Below are positions 8,214 through 16,287 of a stretch of 64,000 bases of DNA, piece after piece; the stretch's first letter is position 1, and each line of letters begins with the position of its first letter. The DNA is from Thermolongibacillus altinsuensis (GTDB taxonomy: Bacteria; Bacillota; Bacilli; Bacillales; Anoxybacillaceae). Both the position numbers and the translations under genes were made by a program. The notes under the pieces are model-generated. The model searched no databases. It was not told the DNA's origin and saw only the letters and a program-made list of their open reading frames with translations. The DNA lies in NCBI RefSeq assembly GCF_004341205.1, contig NZ_SLUL01000001.1:239344-303343 (forward strand), given 5' to 3'.

Positions 8214-9389
8214 TTATTCCTCCATTTCATTAGTAAATGTTGAAATCAAGCCAATTTCTTTTAGAATTTCATCGTTGTGTTCCCCGGCAAGAGGAGGCGG
8301 GATCCGATAAGAAACTTTCGTATCTGACATTTTCAGCGGACTCCCAACAAGTTTCAATGTTCCGACTTTTGGGTGCTCCATTGTTACAACCATTTCTCTT
8401 GCAAGCGTTTGAGGATCTTGAAAAAGCTGATCAAGCGTGTTGACTGGTCCGCATGGGACGCCCTTCTCTGCAAGAAGCTGTTGCCATTCCGCCTTTGTCC
8501 TCTTTTTGATTTCTTCATTTAGGCGCTGGTTCAGTTCATCACGGTAGGCAACACGGCCAGGATTCGTTTGAAAGCGCGGATCTTTTCCAATCGTTGGATC
8601 GGAAAGAAGCTCGCAAAGCGACTGAAACTGTCGATCATTGCCTACAGCTATGACAAGCAAGCCGTCGCTTGCTTCATACGTAGAGTACGGGACGATGTTT
8701 GGATGGTCGTTTCCGAGACGCTTTGGAACCTCTCCTGACATTAAGTAGTTTGAAGCTACGTTTACGAGTGTGCTGATCGCTGAGTCGAACAAGGAAAGGT
8801 CAATTTTTTGTCCGCGGCCTGTTTTCTCCCTGGCGAGTAAGGCAGCCTGTACAGCAATGGCAGCGTATAGGCCGGTAAATACATCCGTGATGGCGACCCC
8901 CACTTTCAGCGGTCCGGAAGATTCTGTGCCTGTAATGCTCATCCATCCGCTCATCGCTTGAATGATGTAGTCATAGCCCGGTAGATGACGATAAGGGCCC
9001 GTTTCACCAAATCCGGTAATGGAGCAGTAGATGAGTTGCGGATTGAGTGAAGAAAGAGCGTTATAATCAAGACCAAACTTTTCCATCGTCCCCGTTTTGA
9101 AATTGTGAATGACAACGTCTACTGTTTTGGCAAGACGGCGGATCACTTCCTTTCCTTCTTCTGTCTTTAGGTTGACAGTGATGCTTCGTTTGTTTCGATT
9201 GGCTGAGATGTAATAGGCGCTGACACCGTTTTGAAATGGCGGTCCCCAAAAACGGGTGTCATCCGATCCGCCAGGCGCTTCGACTTTAATAACGTCTGCT
9301 CCAAGATCGCCAAGAATCATCGTCGAGTAAGGACCGGCGAGAACTCGAGTCATGTCGAGAATGCGAATTCCGTCCAGCGCTCCTGTCAT
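8214..9389 (-). CDS. family III (CaiB/BaiF) CoA-transferase
   Basis: A 391-residue enzyme that moves CoA between carboxylic acids. The N-terminal block GIRILDMTRVLAGPYSTMIL and the catalytic Asp region KIDLSLFDSAIS near residue 170 are typical; YCSITGFGETGPY lies at about 115. AGGAGGTGA lies 6 nt before ATG 9387-9389; the longer reading starting at 9416 would begin inside the leader terminator. It is first in its operon and immediately preceded by a terminator-bearing leader (9416-9616). With the glutaryl-CoA dehydrogenase-like partner and the divergent aminotransferase/dehydrogenase genes, a glutarate or C5-dicarboxylate acceptor is inferred. Confidence 0.87.
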   Translation of the reverse strand: MTGALDGIRILDMTRVLAGPYSTMILGDLGADVIKVEAPGGSDDTRFWGPPFQNGVSAYYISANRNKRSITVNLKTEEGKEVIRRLAKTVDVVIHNFKTGTMEKFGLDYNALSSLNPQLIYCSITGFGETGPYRHLPGYDYIIQAMSGWMSITGTESSGPLKVGVAITDVFTGLYAAIAVQAALLAREKTGRGQKIDLSLFDSAISTLVNVASNYLMSGEVPKRLGNDHPNIVPYSTYEASDGLLVIAVGNDRQFQSLCELLSDPTIGKDPRFQTNPGRVAYRDELNQRLNEEIKKRTKAEWQQLLAEKGVPCGPVNTLDQLFQDPQTLAREMVVTMEHPKVGTLKLVGSPLKMSDTKVSYRIPPPLAGEHNDEILKEIGLISTFTNEMEE

Positions 9390-9415
9390 GCATTCACCTC
9401 CTGTTTCAGCAAGCA

Positions 9416-9616
9416 AATAAAAAAGCCGATTCCTTCCTTGACAGCTTAACGATTAGGAAAGGAACCGGCTTAACGATCCGAGAGAGCGCTTCGGCAAAGA
9501 AACGGCTGTCGGATCGAAACAGTTCTTTAAGAAAAAACAATTATGAAGTTTTTGTTTCAATCGACCGCTCGCACACCGTCGGCTGTTAAAACCGACTGAA
9601 GAGACGGTTACTTTTG
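9416..9616 (-). promoter_or_regulatory. structured leader with terminator (attenuator or riboswitch candidate)
   Basis: About 200 nt of untranslated RNA precede the CoA-transferase. A hairpin GATCCGA/TCGGATC (9509-9515 with 9475-9481) encloses a 27-nt loop. The next structure is a long terminator stem (AGCCGGTTCCTTTCC with GGAAGGAATCGGCT, about 9424-9470) ending in six or more U just before the SD. An upstream stem GTCGG/CCGAC lies near 9578-9597. I could not match it to a known riboswitch class. The terminator directly ahead of the first gene implies conditional readthrough. Confidence 0.6.
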
Positions 9617-9622
9617 CTTTTT

Positions 9623-9651
9623 ATTATAAGGGAAGGTTGTTCTATTGTAAA
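9623..9651 (-). promoter_or_regulatory. promoter of the CoA-transferase operon
   Basis: TTTACA (9646-9651), 17 bp, TATAAT (9623-9628) on the minus strand: a near-consensus vegetative promoter, placing +1 near 9616. Confidence 0.75.
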
Positions 9652-9684
9652 TATTTTTTGTAAAATTAAAATATTAAAAATAAT

Positions 9685-9714
9685 TTGACAATAACCGTAT
9701 ATCTCGTTTACAAT
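9685..9714 (+). promoter_or_regulatory. promoter of the gabT operon
   Basis: TTGACA (9685-9690), 18 bp, TACAAT (9709-9714); +1 near 9721. It diverges from the CoA-transferase promoter with about 34 bp between the two -35 boxes. Confidence 0.7.
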
Positions 9715-9720
9715 AGAAGC

Positions 9721-9840
9721 AACTGAAAATAGCATATATAGAAAAACTGTGGAATCTATTCTACTCGCCCTGCAGGCGAGAGGCACAATAGATACCGGCC
9801 AGTTTAATCATTATTTTCGATGATTAAGCTGGCCTTTTTC
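9721..9840 (+). promoter_or_regulatory. structured gabT leader with terminator
   Basis: The leader forms an outer stem ATCTATT/AATAGAT (9754-9760 with 9787-9793). Inside it is CTCGCC/GGCGAG (9764-9769 with 9775-9780), separated by an asymmetric internal loop (CTA against AGGCA). A strong terminator follows at once: GGCCAG plus TTAATCAT pairs with ATGATTAA plus CTGGCC (9797-9834) and five U. The SD for gabT (AAGGAGGG) lies 17 nt later. The compact two-part fold plus terminator suggests ligand- or protein-controlled attenuation; no known class was recognised. Confidence 0.65.
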
Positions 9841-9871
9841 TATTTTAATCATTTTTAAGGAGGGAGTTTTT

Positions 9872-11209
9872 ATGTCAATGTCACATACGTATTCTGCATC
9901 ACAATCTGAAAAATGGATGGAAAGAAGATTGAAGGCGGTTTCGAGAGCTCCGTATCACGTGACAGGGATTTTTATTAAGGAAGCAAAAGGAGCCATCATT
10001 ACCGATGTTGATGGAAAGGAGTACATTGATTTTGCCGGTGGGATCGGCGTTCAGAACGTTGGTCATTGTCACCCAAAAGTGGTGGAGGCCGTAAAGCGGC
10101 AAGCAGAGTCATTTATTCATCCATGCTTTCATGTGACCGCATATGAATCATATGTCGAACTCGCTGAGAAACTGAACTCCCTTGTGCCAGGGGATTTTCC
10201 AAAAAAAGCAATCTTTTTAAACAGCGGCGCAGAAGCTGTGGAAAACGCTGTTAAAATCGCACGCAAATATACGGGACGCCAAGCAGTTCTTTCCTTTACC
10301 GGCGGCTATCACGGACGTACGCTGCTTACGATGTCACTGACGAGCAAAGTGATGCCGTACAAAAAAGGATTCGGACCGTTTGCGCCTGAAGTTTATAAAC
10401 TTCCTTTTCCTTATTATTACCGTTCAGATGGCATGACTGCCGATGAGGTCGATGACCAATTGATTAAGAGGCTTCGTCATTTCTTTATCGCTGAAGTAGC
10501 TCCTGAAGATGTTGCTGCGATCATTGTTGAACCTGTGCAAGGAGAAGGGGGATTTATCGTTCCATCACGTCGTTTTATGAAGGCAATTCGCGATATTTGT
10601 GATGAGTATGGGATTGTCATGATTGCAGATGAAATTCAGACTGGTTTTGCCCGTACAGGAAAGATGTTTGCGATGGAGCATTTCGGAGTAGCAGCCGATC
10701 TGGTGACGATGTCGAAGTCAATGGGAGCAGGAGTTCCGATCAGTGCAGTCATTGGAAGAGCTGAGATGATGGATGCACCTGAAGTCGGGCAGCTTGGCGG
10801 CACTTTTTCCGGAAGCCCTCTCGGTTGCGCGGCAGCTCTTGCGGTTCTTGAGGTGATTAAAGAAGAAAATCTAGTGGAAAAAAGTCAAGAACTTGGCGAG
10901 AAGATGAAAGCTCGTTTGAAAGCGATGCAGGAAAAATATGAAATCATTGGCGATGTTCGCGGTCTTGGGCCGATGTGTGCGGTCGAACTCGTTCAAGATC
11001 GCAACGAAAAAATACCTGCCAAGGAAGAAACGGCATACATCGTGGCAAATGCTTGGAAGCGAGGCGCGATTTTCCTCAGCGCCGGCATTTACAGCAACGT
11101 TCTTCGTTTCTTACCGCCGCTTGTCATGACAGATGAACAGCTTGATCGAGGATTTTCGATTCTTGAGGAACTTTTCGAGGAAGTACAAAAAAGGGGAGTG
11201 TCACGATGA
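9872..11209 (+). CDS. gabT: omega-aminotransferase (4-aminobutyrate / 5-aminovalerate type)
   Basis: A 445-residue class III PLP aminotransferase. The PLP-site aspartate is in MIADEIQTGFARTGKMF near residues 249-265 and the Schiff-base lysine in MSKSMGAGVPIS near 285. GGYHGRTLLTMSLTS (near 149) and GGTFSGSPLGCAAAL are family-typical. AAGGAGGG precedes ATG 9872. It transfers the terminal amino group of GABA or 5-aminovalerate to 2-oxoglutarate. The start of the next gene overlaps its stop by 4 nt, so translation is coupled with the semialdehyde dehydrogenase. Whether the C4 or the C5 substrate is preferred cannot be read from sequence. Confidence 0.9.
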   Translation: MSMSHTYSASQSEKWMERRLKAVSRAPYHVTGIFIKEAKGAIITDVDGKEYIDFAGGIGVQNVGHCHPKVVEAVKRQAESFIHPCFHVTAYESYVELAEKLNSLVPGDFPKKAIFLNSGAEAVENAVKIARKYTGRQAVLSFTGGYHGRTLLTMSLTSKVMPYKKGFGPFAPEVYKLPFPYYYRSDGMTADEVDDQLIKRLRHFFIAEVAPEDVAAIIVEPVQGEGGFIVPSRRFMKAIRDICDEYGIVMIADEIQTGFARTGKMFAMEHFGVAADLVTMSKSMGAGVPISAVIGRAEMMDAPEVGQLGGTFSGSPLGCAAALAVLEVIKEENLVEKSQELGEKMKARLKAMQEKYEIIGDVRGLGPMCAVELVQDRNEKIPAKEETAYIVANAWKRGAIFLSAGIYSNVLRFLPPLVMTDEQLDRGFSILEELFEEVQKRGVSR

Positions 11210-12669
11210 AGCAAACGATCGTGAGAGAGGCAAAGAATTTTATCGGTGGACGGTGGCTTTCAGCAGCGGATGAACCGATCCAACTTTTTAACCCGGCCAA
11301 TTACGATGAACTGGTTGCCGTTGTTCAAAACTCTTCGGAGAAAGAAGTGAATCTCGCTGTTGAAGCTGCAGCAGCCGCCAAACAAAAATGGGCGCTCACG
11401 TCTGGACCAGAGAGAGCCGCATGTCTTCAAAGAGCGGCTGATCTGTTTGAGAAATATGCGGATGAACTGGCAGAGATTGCGACGAAAGAAATGGGCAAAC
11501 GTTTAGCAGAAACGAAAGCGGAAGTGCAGAGGAGTGCTTCGATTCTCCGTTATTATGCGGGAGAAGGATTTCGGAAATTGGGAGAAGTGCTCCCTTCTTC
11601 CGATCCATCTAATCTATTTTTTAGCAAACGGGTGCCTGTCGGCGTAGTAGCTGTCATTGCTCCTTGGAATTTTCCATTGGCCATTCCAGTTTGGAAAATG
11701 GCTCCAGCTCTTGCATACGGGAATACGGTCGTTTTTAAACCGGCGCTTGAAGCAAGTGCAACGGGCGCTCGCATAGTCGAAATTTTCGAAGAAGCCCAAT
11801 TTCCGCCTGGAACCGTTAATCTCGTCATCGGTCGAGGAAGCCGAATTGGCGATGCCCTTGTGCAGCACGAGAAAGTAGATGCTATCACGTTTACGGGGTC
11901 GAATGCGATTGGATGCGAAATTGCGAAAAAGGCTGCAGCGCGCGGGGCGAAATATCAGCTTGAACTAGGCGGAAAAAATCCCGCTATTGTTTTAAAAGAT
12001 GCGGATCTGGATTTCGCTGCACGTCTTGTCGTGGAAGGGGCTATGAAGCAGACCGGTCAACGCTGCACAGCTACAAGCCGCGTTTTCGTGGAAAAAGAAG
12101 TGATATCAGCATTCAGAGAAAAGGTCATTCAAGAAGTTCAGCGCATTCGCGTTGGAGATGGGATGGATCCGAATGTCACGATGGGACCAGTTGTTTCCAA
12201 AAATCAATATGAGACCATTCTTCGTTATATCGAAATCGGGAAACAGGAAGGCCGACTGATCACAGGAGGGAAAGCATGCCCGCACCTAAATGGTTGGTAT
12301 ATTGAACCAACGGTGTTTGATCATGTGTCAAACACGGCCATCATCGCAAGAGAAGAAATTTTTGGACCCGTTTTGTCTATTATTGAAACCGCTTCCTTGG
12401 ATGAAGCGATTTCCATGGCAAACGATACAATTTATGGACTGAGCGCATCCCTGTTTACAAACGACCTGTCCAAAGCTCTTTATTTCGTCGATCGAATTGA
12501 AGCTGGCATGGTTCAAGTGAATGGAGAAACGGGCGGTGCTGAACCGCAAGCCCCATTTGGCGGCATGAAACAATCCAGTTCAGGGACACGGGAGCAGGGA
12601 CAGGCTGCAGTAGAGTTTTTTACAACGTATAAAACGGTTGCCATTCGTCCCCAGCCGTTCAAAGGATAA
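11206..12669 (+). CDS. gabD: semialdehyde dehydrogenase (succinate/glutarate or 2-oxoglutarate semialdehyde type)
   Basis: A 487-residue NAD(P)-dependent aldehyde dehydrogenase. The Rossmann loop VIAPWNFPLAIPVWKMAPAL is near residue 150, the general-base Glu in QLELGGKNPA near 254 and the catalytic Cys in TGQRCTATSR near 288. The C-terminal block QAPFGGMKQSSSGTREQG resembles B. subtilis YcbD (2-oxoglutarate semialdehyde dehydrogenase) as much as classical GabD. Context decides: its ATG overlaps the aminotransferase stop by 4 nt, so it should oxidise the semialdehyde that enzyme makes, succinic or glutaric. Confidence 0.85.
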   Translation: MKQTIVREAKNFIGGRWLSAADEPIQLFNPANYDELVAVVQNSSEKEVNLAVEAAAAAKQKWALTSGPERAACLQRAADLFEKYADELAEIATKEMGKRLAETKAEVQRSASILRYYAGEGFRKLGEVLPSSDPSNLFFSKRVPVGVVAVIAPWNFPLAIPVWKMAPALAYGNTVVFKPALEASATGARIVEIFEEAQFPPGTVNLVIGRGSRIGDALVQHEKVDAITFTGSNAIGCEIAKKAAARGAKYQLELGGKNPAIVLKDADLDFAARLVVEGAMKQTGQRCTATSRVFVEKEVISAFREKVIQEVQRIRVGDGMDPNVTMGPVVSKNQYETILRYIEIGKQEGRLITGGKACPHLNGWYIEPTVFDHVSNTAIIAREEIFGPVLSIIETASLDEAISMANDTIYGLSASLFTNDLSKALYFVDRIEAGMVQVNGETGGAEPQAPFGGMKQSSSGTREQGQAAVEFFTTYKTVAIRPQPFKG

Positions 12670-12729
12670 AGATTTCTAAGGGAAGTTCGGAAAACACATA
12701 TAAAAAATTAAATGAAGGGAGAGGAATAG

Positions 12730-14136
12730 ATGGAGAAAAAAACAGACCAACAGTTTAACCGAGTATTGACAAGAATTGATGTGTTGTTTCTTGCTTTTGG
12801 TGCTATGATTGGATGGGGCTGGGTCGTTTTATCAGGAGAATGGATTATAAGTGCAGGTTCGATCGGAGCGATTATTGCTTTTCTCATTGGCGGAGTGCTT
12901 GTCACATTCGTAGGATTAACATATGCTGAGCTGTCTTCTGCAATTCCGAAAGCCGGTGGTGGTCTTTATTTTGTTCTTAGAGCGCTTGGCCCGAAAGCTG
13001 CATTCATTGCGGCATGGGCTATTGCTCTAGGATACATTTCCGTGGTTGCTTTTGAGGCTGTAGCGTTACCAACGGTTATTGAATATTTATTTCCAAACTT
13101 TAAATTCGGTTATCTTTGGACAGTTGCTGGATGGGATGTGTATGCATCTTGGGTTTTGATCGGAGTCGTTGGATCATTGTTCATTACAGCCATTAACCAT
13201 AGGGGGATTAAAGAAGCTGCTTTCTTTCAGACGTTGTTAACGATCGCTATTTTTCTTGTCGGAATGTTGCTTTTAGGAGGCTCGTTAGTAAACGGAGAAA
13301 CCATGCTTCTAAAGCCATTTTTTAAAGATGGTTGGGCTGGATTATTTTCTGTGATGCTGATGACTCCGTTTATGTTTGTCGGTTTTGATGTCGTTCCTCA
13401 GGCGGCTGATGAGATGAATATTCCGTTTAAATCGATTGGAAGAATCCTTATTTTATCCGTTGTGCTTGCCGTTTTGTTTTATGTGGCTGTCATTTTTGGT
13501 GTCTCCTATGTGCTTCCTTTAAATGAAATAGCGAATTCTTCACTGCCAACTGCCGATGCAATGGCTGCTGCTTTTGGAAATCCTTTCTTTGCGAAGGTGC
13601 TCATCATCGGGGGGCTTGCTGGGATTTTAACTAGTTGGAATGCCTTTATCATCGGTGGTAGCCGCATCCTTTATGCGATGGCAAAAGAAAACGTTCTCCC
13701 TCGTTGGTTTGCTTACATTCACCCGAAATATAAAACACCATCTAATTCAATCTGGTTTATTGGAATTTTATCAACATTTGCCCCGTTTCTTGGAAGACCA
13801 ATGCTTGTCTGGCTTGTCGATGCAGGTGGGTTAACAATAACAATTGCATATTTTATGGTTGCTTGGGCCTTTATTGTCTTACGGAAAAAAGAACCTGATA
13901 TGCCTCGGCCGTTTCAAGCGGGACGACTTCCAATTGTCGGCTGGATCGCTCTTGCTTTTACAATCGGTTTTATTCTTCTTTATATGCCGGGAATGCCTTC
14001 ACAGCTTGTCTGGCCTTACGAATGGGCTATTTTTCTCGGTTGGTGGGTGATCGGTATTGTTTTTCTTATAAGAATCAATAGAATGAAAAAGAGTGGACAG
14101 TGGACGGCAGAAGTTCAAGAAGCAGAAGAATTATAA
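12730..14136 (+). CDS. APC-superfamily amino acid permease
   Basis: A 468-residue polytopic protein with about 12 helices. The first helix carries the APC signature AFGAMIGWGWVVLSGEWI near residue 20, and AGGGLYFVLRALG-type residues follow near 75. Helix pairs run to the C-terminus, which ends in a charged cytosolic tail (EVQEAEEL). GGGAGAGG precedes ATG 12730. As third gene of the gabT operon it probably imports the substrate (GABA, 5-aminovalerate, or a precursor such as lysine). A terminator follows at 14211. Confidence 0.82.
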   Translation: MEKKTDQQFNRVLTRIDVLFLAFGAMIGWGWVVLSGEWIISAGSIGAIIAFLIGGVLVTFVGLTYAELSSAIPKAGGGLYFVLRALGPKAAFIAAWAIALGYISVVAFEAVALPTVIEYLFPNFKFGYLWTVAGWDVYASWVLIGVVGSLFITAINHRGIKEAAFFQTLLTIAIFLVGMLLLGGSLVNGETMLLKPFFKDGWAGLFSVMLMTPFMFVGFDVVPQAADEMNIPFKSIGRILILSVVLAVLFYVAVIFGVSYVLPLNEIANSSLPTADAMAAAFGNPFFAKVLIIGGLAGILTSWNAFIIGGSRILYAMAKENVLPRWFAYIHPKYKTPSNSIWFIGILSTFAPFLGRPMLVWLVDAGGLTITIAYFMVAWAFIVLRKKEPDMPRPFQAGRLPIVGWIALAFTIGFILLYMPGMPSQLVWPYEWAIFLGWWVIGIVFLIRINRMKKSGQWTAEVQEAEEL

Positions 14137-14210
14137 TGGATGAAATACCTGGTCAAAATTTCAATATTTGGAAATAAAAACTAAAAGAAGAGTGCAATTT
14201 TATGTAAAAA

Positions 14211-14242
14211 AGAGGGATTTCTGATGAAGGAATCCCTTTTTT
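14211..14242 (+). terminator. terminator of the gabT operon
   Basis: AGGGATT (14213-14219) pairs with AATCCCT (14231-14237), followed by a T-run. Confidence 0.7.
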
Positions 14243-14245
14243 GTT

Positions 14246-14656
14246 GCTTTTATTTATGAATATTATTTTGAAATTATTGAACGCGAGGAACAAACGATCA
14301 AAGAAATGCTCTTGCAGGAAATGAAGGAAAAAGAGAAGATTGGAAGCGGCGATTTCGCGCAATTGTTGTTAAGAGGGCTCGAGCTAGTGCGAAACAATCC
14401 GATCATTCACCGCGTGTATTTTGAAGGAGAACTTGACATGCTGCTGCGAAAACTGCCGAAGGAACGAATGGAAGCTCACATGGAGAGAGATGCCCATGCT
14501 CTTTTTCCGCTGTTGGATGAGTGGGAGAAAAAGGGGGTTTTAAAAGAAGCGAATCATGATGTCATTATGAGTGTCATTCGCGCTTATTATTTTGCGCTCA
14601 TTCATGAACAACAAATCTGTCTTGATTGGAATGATGAGCGGATTGATGCTGCTTGA
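14246..14656 (+). pseudogene. TetR/AcrR regulator remnant (N-terminus missing)
   Basis: An open frame begins mid-protein with FIYEYYFEIIEREEQTIKEM and runs through the ligand-binding domain (FAQLLLRGLELVRNNPIIHR, then LLRKLPKERMEAHMERDA) to a stop at 14654. The helix-turn-helix is absent and no promoter or SD is present; the preceding gene's terminator abuts it. The last residues (after HEQQ) are read from the sequence of a neighbouring permease in another frame, so a deletion joined the two genes. Confidence 0.65.
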
Positions 14657-15125
14657 AGAGCGCGACAGCGAGATGTTAACGTATTATGCGATTGCGCCGC
14701 TAACGAAAAAAGGGTTTTTATTGTACCGCTTATTCTTTCCGATGCTGATCGGCTTTGTTGTATCGCTGATCGTTATGTTCATTGTTCATTTAGTGCCGAT
14801 CGATTGGAAACGATGCCTTGTCCTATGGTTGATGATGTTTGAAGCTCCCGTTGTCGCCCTATTTATCGCCAGCTTTGCAAAAAATAAGGTAGAAGGATTG
14901 GCGTTAGCGAAAGTAACGACATTTCTCCTCACCACTCCGCTCATCATTCATTTTGTCGATTCGAAATGGTCGATGCTTGGCATGTTGTTGCCGCCATATT
15001 GGGCTGTGAAACTGTTCATCAGCAGCACTGATGAATGGTTTTGGCTGCAATTTGTCATTGGCGTGCTTGTTCATGTTTTTGTGATTGATTTACTATTGAA
15101 ACGATTTCAGCGGATGATTGGTTGA
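14616..15125 (+). pseudogene. ABC-2 type permease remnant (C-terminal part)
   Basis: From 14616 the frame reads SVLIGMMSGLMLLEERDSEM and continues through about four hydrophobic helices to KRFQRMIG. This is the C-terminal part of an ABC-2 exporter permease. The N-terminal half and the ATP-binding partner are missing, and the 5' end is fused out of frame to the TetR remnant. Nominal starts upstream (such as ATG 14571) encode TetR sequence in the wrong frame. A deletion inside a TetR-ATPase-permease operon explains the arrangement. Confidence 0.65.
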
Positions 15126-15158
15126 ATCATAAAACATGAAGTTTAGAAGAATGAACCT

Positions 15159-15211
15159 CTCCCACCTACACGTTGTTTAGAGGTGGGAGACTTCTCGGTG
15201 AACATGTTAAA
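15159..15211 (+). mobile_element. orphan IS605-type end
   Basis: A hairpin CTCCCACCTA ... TAGAGGTGGGAG (15159-15189) and, 4 nt on, the tail CTCGGTGAACATGTTAAA (15194-15211). The same end is seen at 369-414. No transposase lies nearby, so this is a solo end or a remnant after deletion. Confidence 0.6.
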
Positions 15212-15296
15212 CGATTTATTGCTAATTGACAGCATGGTGCTGTTGTTTTGTTCGTTTTGCACAACAGCCCCAAGCGGTCAATTTTTTTATTTGTGA
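15204..15296 (+). pseudogene. fragment of a ypcP-like 5'-3' exonuclease gene
   Basis: ATG 15204 opens a 30-codon frame, MLNDLLLIDSMVLLFCSF then CTTAPSGQF. It matches the N-terminus of the intact exonuclease at 19193 (HLLLVDGMALLFRSFYATAP, SGHF) at most positions. The first codons come from the IS605 end. Everything after residue 30 is lost. It is a decayed second copy of ypcP, cut on its 5' side by the element. Confidence 0.7.
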
Positions 15297-15462
15297 ACAA
15301 AATATTAAATTTTCTTACAATTATCCCAAGGAATTTGCTGTATATGCTAGAATATTCATACATATCAAAAAATAACAATAGAGTGGAGGGGATATAGCAG
15401 AACATATCCATATGAACAAACGAGCAAAAAATCAAAAATAACAAGACATTGGAGGTGAGTTT

Positions 15463-16275
15463 ATGCTACATATTGTAGCCTGTATTAAGCAAGTTCCTGA
15501 TACAAAAATTATTAAAATGAACCCGAAAACGAACACGATGGACCGGGCGAGCGCCCCAGCGATTTTAAATCCGTATGATGCACATGCGGTAGAAGAGGCC
15601 GTTCGGCTGAAAAAGAAGTACGGAGGAACGGTTTCGGTGTTGACAATGGGACCTCCTCCGGCGGTGAAAGCGATTAAAAAATGTATTGAACTTGGCGCTG
15701 ATGAAGGATATATGATTTCCGACCGTGCGTTTGCCGGAGCGGACACGTTAGCAACAAGCTATGCGCTGACGAAAGCGCTCGAAAAAATCGCGAAACATCA
15801 ACCGATCGATCTGGTGATTTGCGGAAAAATGACGATCGATGGAGATACGGGTCAAGTCGGGCCTGGGATCGCTCGCCGTTTAAACATTCCTCCCCTTACA
15901 GGCGTGAAAAAAGTTGTTGAAATAAATAAAGAAAAAGGTTATGCGATCGTTCAACGAAAGTTAGAAGACGGTTATGAAGTCGTCAAATCGACGTTGCCGT
16001 GTTTGTTTACCGTTGAAAAAGAAATTAACGACATTTCATTTGCCCCTTTGCCGAACATGATTAAAGCCGCACGTTATCAACCAACGATTTGGACCGCAGA
16101 CGATTTAGAAAATGTTGACCGCAAACAGCTAGGACTGAAAGGATCTCCAACCATTGTATCAAAAGTATGGGCACCGCCAAAGCCAGAAGGCGGCCAACTG
16201 CTTGAAGGAACCGCACAAGAACAAGTCAATAAGCTACTTTCCATCATTTTTGAGAAAAAAGAGCTGTTTCAATAG
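15463..16275 (+). CDS. fixA: electron transfer flavoprotein beta subunit (FixA)
   Basis: A 270-residue EtfB/FixA-family protein, cytosolic, pairing with FixB to carry FAD. The N-terminus VACIKQVPDTKIIKMNPKTN and the signature CGKMTIDGDTGQVGPGIARR near residue 126 are typical. It is longer than classical EtfB (about 255). TTGGAGGTGAG precedes ATG. First gene of fixABCX with a 12-nt gap to fixB. FixAB with FixCX forms the electron-bifurcating complex that couples NADH oxidation to quinone and ferredoxin or flavodoxin reduction in diazotrophs and in carnitine-reducing enterics; the acceptor here is unknown. Confidence 0.9.
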   Translation: MLHIVACIKQVPDTKIIKMNPKTNTMDRASAPAILNPYDAHAVEEAVRLKKKYGGTVSVLTMGPPPAVKAIKKCIELGADEGYMISDRAFAGADTLATSYALTKALEKIAKHQPIDLVICGKMTIDGDTGQVGPGIARRLNIPPLTGVKKVVEINKEKGYAIVQRKLEDGYEVVKSTLPCLFTVEKEINDISFAPLPNMIKAARYQPTIWTADDLENVDRKQLGLKGSPTIVSKVWAPPKPEGGQLLEGTAQEQVNKLLSIIFEKKELFQ

Positions 16276-16287
16276 GAGGGGAGCGCG

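Noticed and set aside
9416..9616. Lysine riboswitch upstream of the CoA-transferase
   Set aside because: A short CCGAAGC string recalls the L-box, but the other conserved L-box elements are missing and the leader is too divergent.
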